Source: a virus
Virus record (IMG/VR): IMGVR_UViG_3300010885_013533
Coordinates: 1 to 64,000 of that record
Strand: one strand, 5' to 3'
Length of the DNA: 64,000 nt
The notes below the pieces were generated by a model. That model worked only from the letters and a program-made list of their open reading frames with translations. It made no database searches and was not told the DNA's origin. A program made the translations under genes and the position numbers. Of the stretch, positions 60,726 to 64,000 are shown piece by piece. Every line of letters starts with the position of its first letter. Position 1 is the stretch's first letter.

Positions 60726-60873
60726 ACTGCTCCAGCTCAAGCTAGCCTACCATGAAGCCATGGTGACCAAGCTACAAGACACGCATCCTGAACTGGCCCT
60801 GATCTGGTTACAGGGTGTGGAACTTTTGATCAAACAGATGGAATCCTTGGGCGGATCCGCCTCAAAATCATGA
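60715..60873 (+). CDS. Very small protein, 52 aa
   Basis: Overlaps the previous gene by 11 bases and the next by four (ATGA). Helical, Leu/Gln-rich (LLQLKLAYHEAMVTKLQD). No ribosome site, so coupled translation is likely. Confidence 0.5.
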   Translation: MNPELLQLKLAYHEAMVTKLQDTHPELALIWLQGVELLIKQMESLGGSASKS

Positions 60874-61055
60874 TTTATGCACATGGATTCGCTTGTGATG
60901 CCGATAGCTCACAATTGTGGTGGGTGAACGGACAACGTCTCACCAATCAGATCACCTCTTGGATGCAGCAGCGAGATATCAAGTGGCCCTGGGCGAATCT
61001 GCACACATGGAGTTTGTGCTCACATGGAGCTAGAACAACCAACTATGACCACTGA
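60870..61055 (+). CDS. MORN-like repeat protein copy 1, C-terminus shifted
   Basis: 61 aa. WWVNGQ followed by ITSWMQQRDIKWPW matches the end of copy 2. The last part differs because the DNA lacks one base relative to copy 2 (GGGCGAATCTGCACAC against GGGACGCCGCCGCACAC). In the paralogue frame it would end EFVLTWS; here it runs on to a stop at 61055. Likely decaying copy. Confidence 0.55.
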   Translation: MIYAHGFACDADSSQLWWVNGQRLTNQITSWMQQRDIKWPWANLHTWSLCSHGARTTNYDH

Positions 61056-61467
61056 TGCCGATGGCACACAGTCATTGTGGGTGAATGAGCGCCTGCATCG
61101 AACAGATGGGCCGGCGGTGATACATGCAGATGGTGTTCAGGTATGGTTTTTGGACGGCCGATGGCATAGAACAGATGGGCCTGCGGCGATACATGCAAAT
61201 GGCACACAGGAGTGGTATGTGAACGGCCAACGGCATCGCACAGATGGACCTGCGTTGATAGATGCCCATGGCACACAGAGATGGTATCTAAACAACCAAT
61301 TGCATCGAACAGATGGGCCTGCTGTGATTTATGCAGATGGTGAACAGGGGTGGTATGTGAACGGACTAGATCTCACCAAGGAAATCACCTCCTGGATGCA
61401 GCAGCGAGATATCAAATGGCCCTGGGACGCCGCCGCACACATGGAGTTTGTGCTCACATGGAGCTAG
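61024..61467 (+). CDS. MORN-like repeat protein copy 2, 147 aa
   Basis: Four to five 23-residue repeats of the type G-x-x-x-WYVNGxxHRTDGPAxI, a pattern known from large viruses and phages and thought to bind protein or lipid. Ends EFVLTWS; TGG-AGC-TAG at the end holds the ATG (ATGGAGCTAG) of copy 3. The same overlap links copies 1 and 2, as in the LRR-like array. Confidence 0.75.
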   Translation: MELEQPTMTTDADGTQSLWVNERLHRTDGPAVIHADGVQVWFLDGRWHRTDGPAAIHANGTQEWYVNGQRHRTDGPALIDAHGTQRWYLNNQLHRTDGPAVIYADGEQGWYVNGLDLTKEITSWMQQRDIKWPWDAAAHMEFVLTWS

Positions 61468-61577
61468 AACAACCAACTATGACCACTGATGCCTATGGCA
61501 CACGGTCATGGCGTGTGAACGGACTATTGCATCGCACAGATGGGCCTGCGGCGATAGATGCCGATGGACCCTTTTAA
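61458..61577 (+). CDS. MORN-like copy 3, short, 39 aa
   Basis: Starts MELEQPTMTTDAYG like copy 2, then one repeat (WRVNGLLHRTDGPAAI), and stops at ADGPF. Probably a truncated copy; nested start inside copy 2. Confidence 0.5.
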   Translation: MELEQPTMTTDAYGTRSWRVNGLLHRTDGPAAIDADGPF

Positions 61578-61580
61578 TGG

Positions 61581-61608
61581 TTGACAAGCTGGTTAACCAT
61601 GCTATAAT
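61581..61608 (+). promoter_or_regulatory. Early sigma-70 promoter 4 (TTGACA-N16-TATAAT)
   Basis: Perfect consensus boxes with a 16-base spacer; drives the SprT-like gene. Confidence 0.9.
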
Positions 61609-61635
61609 GGCGCTACAACGACGGAGATGCTGTTC

Positions 61636-62403
61636 ATGATGGACCGTTTTGAAGCTGTACGCACTCGCACCCAGGAGGTTTTGGCCAAGGCTGAACTCAT
61701 GTATGGTGTGCAGATTGATCCCAAGATCCTGTTCAATCTGAAAGGTCGTGTGGCCGGGTGGGCTGGCTGCAAGTTTTGCCGCATCACCCGTAAGGCACAA
61801 GACTTCACCTTGCGTTTCAACAGCGAGCTCATTCAGGGCAAGCATTTCGATGACATGATGAACCTCACAATTCCTCATGAAGTAGCCCACTTGGTGTGCT
61901 ATGCTCGTCCTGACCTGGGTGCCAATCATAACCCAGGCTGGAAGCGGGTGTGTGTGAGCCTGGGTGGAAGTGGTGACAGAACTCACAGCTATGATACAAC
62001 CCCTGCACGTGGCGATGGGTTCACTTACCGCGCAACGTGTGGCACTGAGATCACGGTGAGTGCTGTGATCCATGGTAAGATCCAAATGGGTCAAGGTCGT
62101 GTGCTCCGTAAGACCAAGGGACGTATCCATAAGGATTGTGCATGGGTCCCTTATGGACAGCCCATACTCACTGCGCCTGTGGCACCCACACCCACAGTGC
62201 AACCTGTGATGCCTGCACAGAAAGTGGTGCACACTCGCAAGCAGGGTGAGCTCACGTGGGCTGGGAAGGTGCGGCGCTTGATCCGGGCGCACAAGCCGCA
62301 GGGCATCAGTCAAGAAACTGTGATCTGCTTGGCTATTATGGAACTGGGTATGACCCGGGAACGTGCCAAAAGCTGTGTGAAGGCGCATTGGGACAAATTT
62401 TAA
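61636..62403 (+). CDS. SprT-like zinc metalloprotease, 255 aa
   Basis: ATG 61636, nine bases after GGAG. NLTIPHEVAHLVCY holds HExxH, with a later AxxxGGSGDRTHSY segment. A FTYRATCGTE/HKDC region resembles the SprT zinc ribbon. The C-terminal 60 residues (AGKVRRLIRAHKPQG...) are a helical domain with MTRERAKSCVKAHWDKF. SprT/Spartan proteins can cleave DNA-bound proteins. A phage copy under a strong early promoter is notable. Confidence 0.8.
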   Translation: MMDRFEAVRTRTQEVLAKAELMYGVQIDPKILFNLKGRVAGWAGCKFCRITRKAQDFTLRFNSELIQGKHFDDMMNLTIPHEVAHLVCYARPDLGANHNPGWKRVCVSLGGSGDRTHSYDTTPARGDGFTYRATCGTEITVSAVIHGKIQMGQGRVLRKTKGRIHKDCAWVPYGQPILTAPVAPTPTVQPVMPAQKVVHTRKQGELTWAGKVRRLIRAHKPQGISQETVICLAIMELGMTRERAKSCVKAHWDKF

Positions 62404-62418
62404 CAGGAGATAAGCAAC

Positions 62419-62679
62419 ATGGAAAACAACATGAATATCAAGCAGCCCAAAATGGTGGAAGTTAAGTATGGCGATCATAGTGACTATTGGCATCCTGATC
62501 CTGCAGTTCGAGCAATGCTGATAGACGCCATGCGAGCTGTGGCAGCACAAAATGACATGAATGTCACCAAGATTGTGGATCCTGTTAATGAAATGGATCG
62601 CCTTGCAGATTTGGATGCTCAAGTTCAAGGTGATCATCATGCACAAGCCTTGTCCTGGATCCTCAATGCTCGTCCATGA
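62419..62679 (+). CDS. Hypothetical protein, 86 aa
   Basis: AGGAGA upstream of ATG 62419. Acidic helical protein (HPDPAVRAMLIDAMRAVAAQND). Follows the SprT-like gene, likely same transcript. Confidence 0.6.
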   Translation: MENNMNIKQPKMVEVKYGDHSDYWHPDPAVRAMLIDAMRAVAAQNDMNVTKIVDPVNEMDRLADLDAQVQGDHHAQALSWILNARP

Positions 62680-62714
62680 ACATTGTAACATAGCAACATG
62701 CAAGGCTGAGTAGT

Positions 62715-63116
62715 ATGATGGAATGTGTGATCATGGGTGACAGCATTGCACAAGGTGTGGCTCGTTTTCGCCCCACTTGTGCGCAAATCACTCAACAGGG
62801 GGTAAACTCACTCACCTTCAATAACAGTCTGATTCAGTCTGTTAATGCTCGTTATGTGTTGATCAGTCTGGGCAGCAATGACGTGGGCACACCAGATCTG
62901 CCACGCCATCTGGCAGCAATCAGGAGTCGCATTCAGAGCAGGGAAGTCACCTGGCTGTTGAGCGTGAACAACCCACAAGCTGCTGCACAAGTGCAGCAAA
63001 TTGCAAGAGCACATGGTGATCGTGTGGTTCATGTAAGGGCGGTGGTGGGACCAGATGGTGTGCACCCCTCCACATCTGGATATCATCGGTTGAATCAAAT
63101 GTGGCGTCCACTATAA
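62715..63116 (+). CDS. SGNH/GDSL-family hydrolase, 133 aa
   Basis: Blocks GDSIAQG (catalytic Ser, residues 8-14), LGSND (about 52) and DGVHPST (Asp/His near 114-117) make the SGNH triad. Very small for the family. Esterase or deacetylase on surface glycans is possible. Confidence 0.82.
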   Translation: MMECVIMGDSIAQGVARFRPTCAQITQQGVNSLTFNNSLIQSVNARYVLISLGSNDVGTPDLPRHLAAIRSRIQSREVTWLLSVNNPQAAAQVQQIARAHGDRVVHVRAVVGPDGVHPSTSGYHRLNQMWRPL

Positions 63117-63152
63117 TCAAACTGTCACTCATTCACAGGAAGATCAAGCCCA

Positions 63153-63530
63153 ATGACCATGGATAACACAGCGCCCATTTGTATAAACTTGGGTTGTGGC
63201 AAACCTTGTGTGGTTGATGGCAAACGGTTTAGGCCCGTGTGTGCTAGTTGTCACAAACATGGAGGGGCTAGACCAGGCATCATGAGGAGGAGAAACTTCC
63301 GCTGTGAAAATTTAGATGGCAGACTGGGGTTCACATGTCCTGTTAACTGGGATCTTGCACAAGATTGGTGGAGAGTCACACATCTGGATCACATTGATGG
63401 CAACCACTTTAATAACACTATTGACAATATACAGGAACTATGTAGTATATGCCATAGTGTTAAAGGACAAATGCAAGGTGACCATCGTGGTCACAGGTAT
63501 GCAAGTTCACAACCAGGAGATGTATCATGA
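63153..63530 (+). CDS. HNH endonuclease, 125 aa
   Basis: Zinc ligands CGKPC and CASC, then HLDHIDGNHFNNTIDNIQELC with HNH layout. AGGAAG precedes ATG 63153. Homing or packaging-related nuclease cannot be told apart. ATGA overlap with the next gene. Confidence 0.8.
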   Translation: MTMDNTAPICINLGCGKPCVVDGKRFRPVCASCHKHGGARPGIMRRRNFRCENLDGRLGFTCPVNWDLAQDWWRVTHLDHIDGNHFNNTIDNIQELCSICHSVKGQMQGDHRGHRYASSQPGDVS

Positions 63531-64000
63531 GTGCAAGTCAGTCTGCCATGCATACCAATCAGTTGGCCCTTATTGTGAGGCCTCATGCACAAACTGTGAA
63601 TGCCACATATAAGAATTTGGCCAGTAACTATGTGACCTTGGATAATCGCATCCAACATTACATGCAGGATGCTCAATATAACAGAATGATCATGCTAGCC
63701 CAAGTGCACTGGAAGATAAGGCACCCAAGTATTACTAGTTGGAATCAGATTAGGCTGGGGCAGGCCGTGTCTGTGCCTCTCAGCAAAATTCAAATTGACT
63801 CCACACTACAACGTGAAGCGATTGTGCACTGGCTGTGCAACATTTTGCAGGATTGGAAGGCAGTACGTGTGATGCCCATTAATGTGTATCAGGACTCCAA
63901 GCAGTCCAGACCAGACTTTTATACTTGTTGGGATGGCCAACACACTGCTCTCTCACTGTGGGTGATTGCCACACAAATTCTCAAGCTGGATCCAGACACC
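63527..64000 (+). CDS. ParB-like protein, cut by window end
   Basis: AGGAG eight bases before ATG 63527; 158 codons to the edge. VPLSKIQID ... RVMPINVYQD ... CWDGQHTALSLWVI is the ParB/sulfiredoxin-like pattern (V-P-x-x-x-I, then DGQHxxxA). Many phage ParB-like proteins act as nucleases or modify partners. Full length unknown. Confidence 0.6.
   Translation, partial: MSASQSAMHTNQLALIVRPHAQTVNATYKNLASNYVTLDNRIQHYMQDAQYNRMIMLAQVHWKIRHPSITSWNQIRLGQAVSVPLSKIQIDSTLQREAIVHWLCNILQDWKAVRVMPINVYQDSKQSRPDFYTCWDGQHTALSLWVIATQILKLDPDT

Overview
The window is a stretch of a large, T4-like (myovirus-type) phage genome. The sequence supports this with recognisable T4-type replication genes: gp41 helicase, gp61 primase, gp62 clamp-loader subunit, gp39/gp52 topoisomerase II, UvsW helicase and class Ia NrdA/NrdB. 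About a dozen short TATAAATA/CTAAATA/GTAAATA motifs, like T4 late promoters, sit just in front of genes. There are also tail-spike, fibre-like and LysM virion proteins. The host is probably an alphaproteobacterium or another lineage with two-piece tmRNA, because the phage carries a circularly permuted tmRNA gene with an alanine-type G.U acceptor pair. I saw no tRNA genes and no CRISPR array.

Layout. 0-5.7 kb: a cut QueD-like gene, small genes, a metallopeptidase, a frameshifted DnaK, a Cys-rich protein and a metallophosphoesterase. 5.8-16.4 kb (minus strand): one long operon encoding a double AAA+ (MoxR-like) ATPase, a zinc-metallopeptidase-like protein and a vWA protein, followed by nine tandem paralogues of a leucine-rich-repeat-like protein. 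Most junctions between paralogues are nested stop/start codons. 16.5-27.8 kb: topoisomerase, Bax-inhibitor-1 protein, permuted tmRNA, glutaredoxin, NrdB, and a NrdA gene split by a trans-splicing intein with an HNH endonuclease gene in the gap. 27.9-43.4 kb: mainly virion genes (tail spike, large repeat fibre protein, scaffold-like and LysM/membrane proteins), plus an A-type Fe-S carrier and a RecB-like nuclease. 43.4-57.1 kb: replication genes (gp41, gp61, a very small DnaE-like protein, gp62, UvsW with a LAGLIDADG intein), a radical SAM enzyme, structural proteins and a MazG-like protein. 57.2-59.1 kb: a small ATPase/kinase operon. 59.3-64 kb (plus strand): an early-type region of small genes with four near-identical sigma-70 promoters (TTGACA-N16-TATAAT type), MORN-like repeat genes, a SprT-like protein, an SGNH hydrolase, an HNH protein and a cut ParB-like gene.

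How the parts work together. Late-type promoters drive the minus-strand blocks, while sigma-70 promoters drive the right-hand plus-strand block, the tmRNA, the glutaredoxin and one small gene. The window is rich in protein-quality-control functions (DnaK, tmRNA, a BI-1/YccA homologue that may act on FtsH, MoxR/vWA remodelling, HExxH proteases). The best candidate for an undescribed system is the MoxR-metallopeptidase-vWA module co-transcribed with the expanded repeat-protein array. The permuted tmRNA, the split-intein NrdA and the mini DnaE-like protein are also notable. Two genes are broken by small indels (dnaK by one base, the gene at 47.8-48.3 kb by a 43-bp tandem duplication); these could be real or assembly errors.
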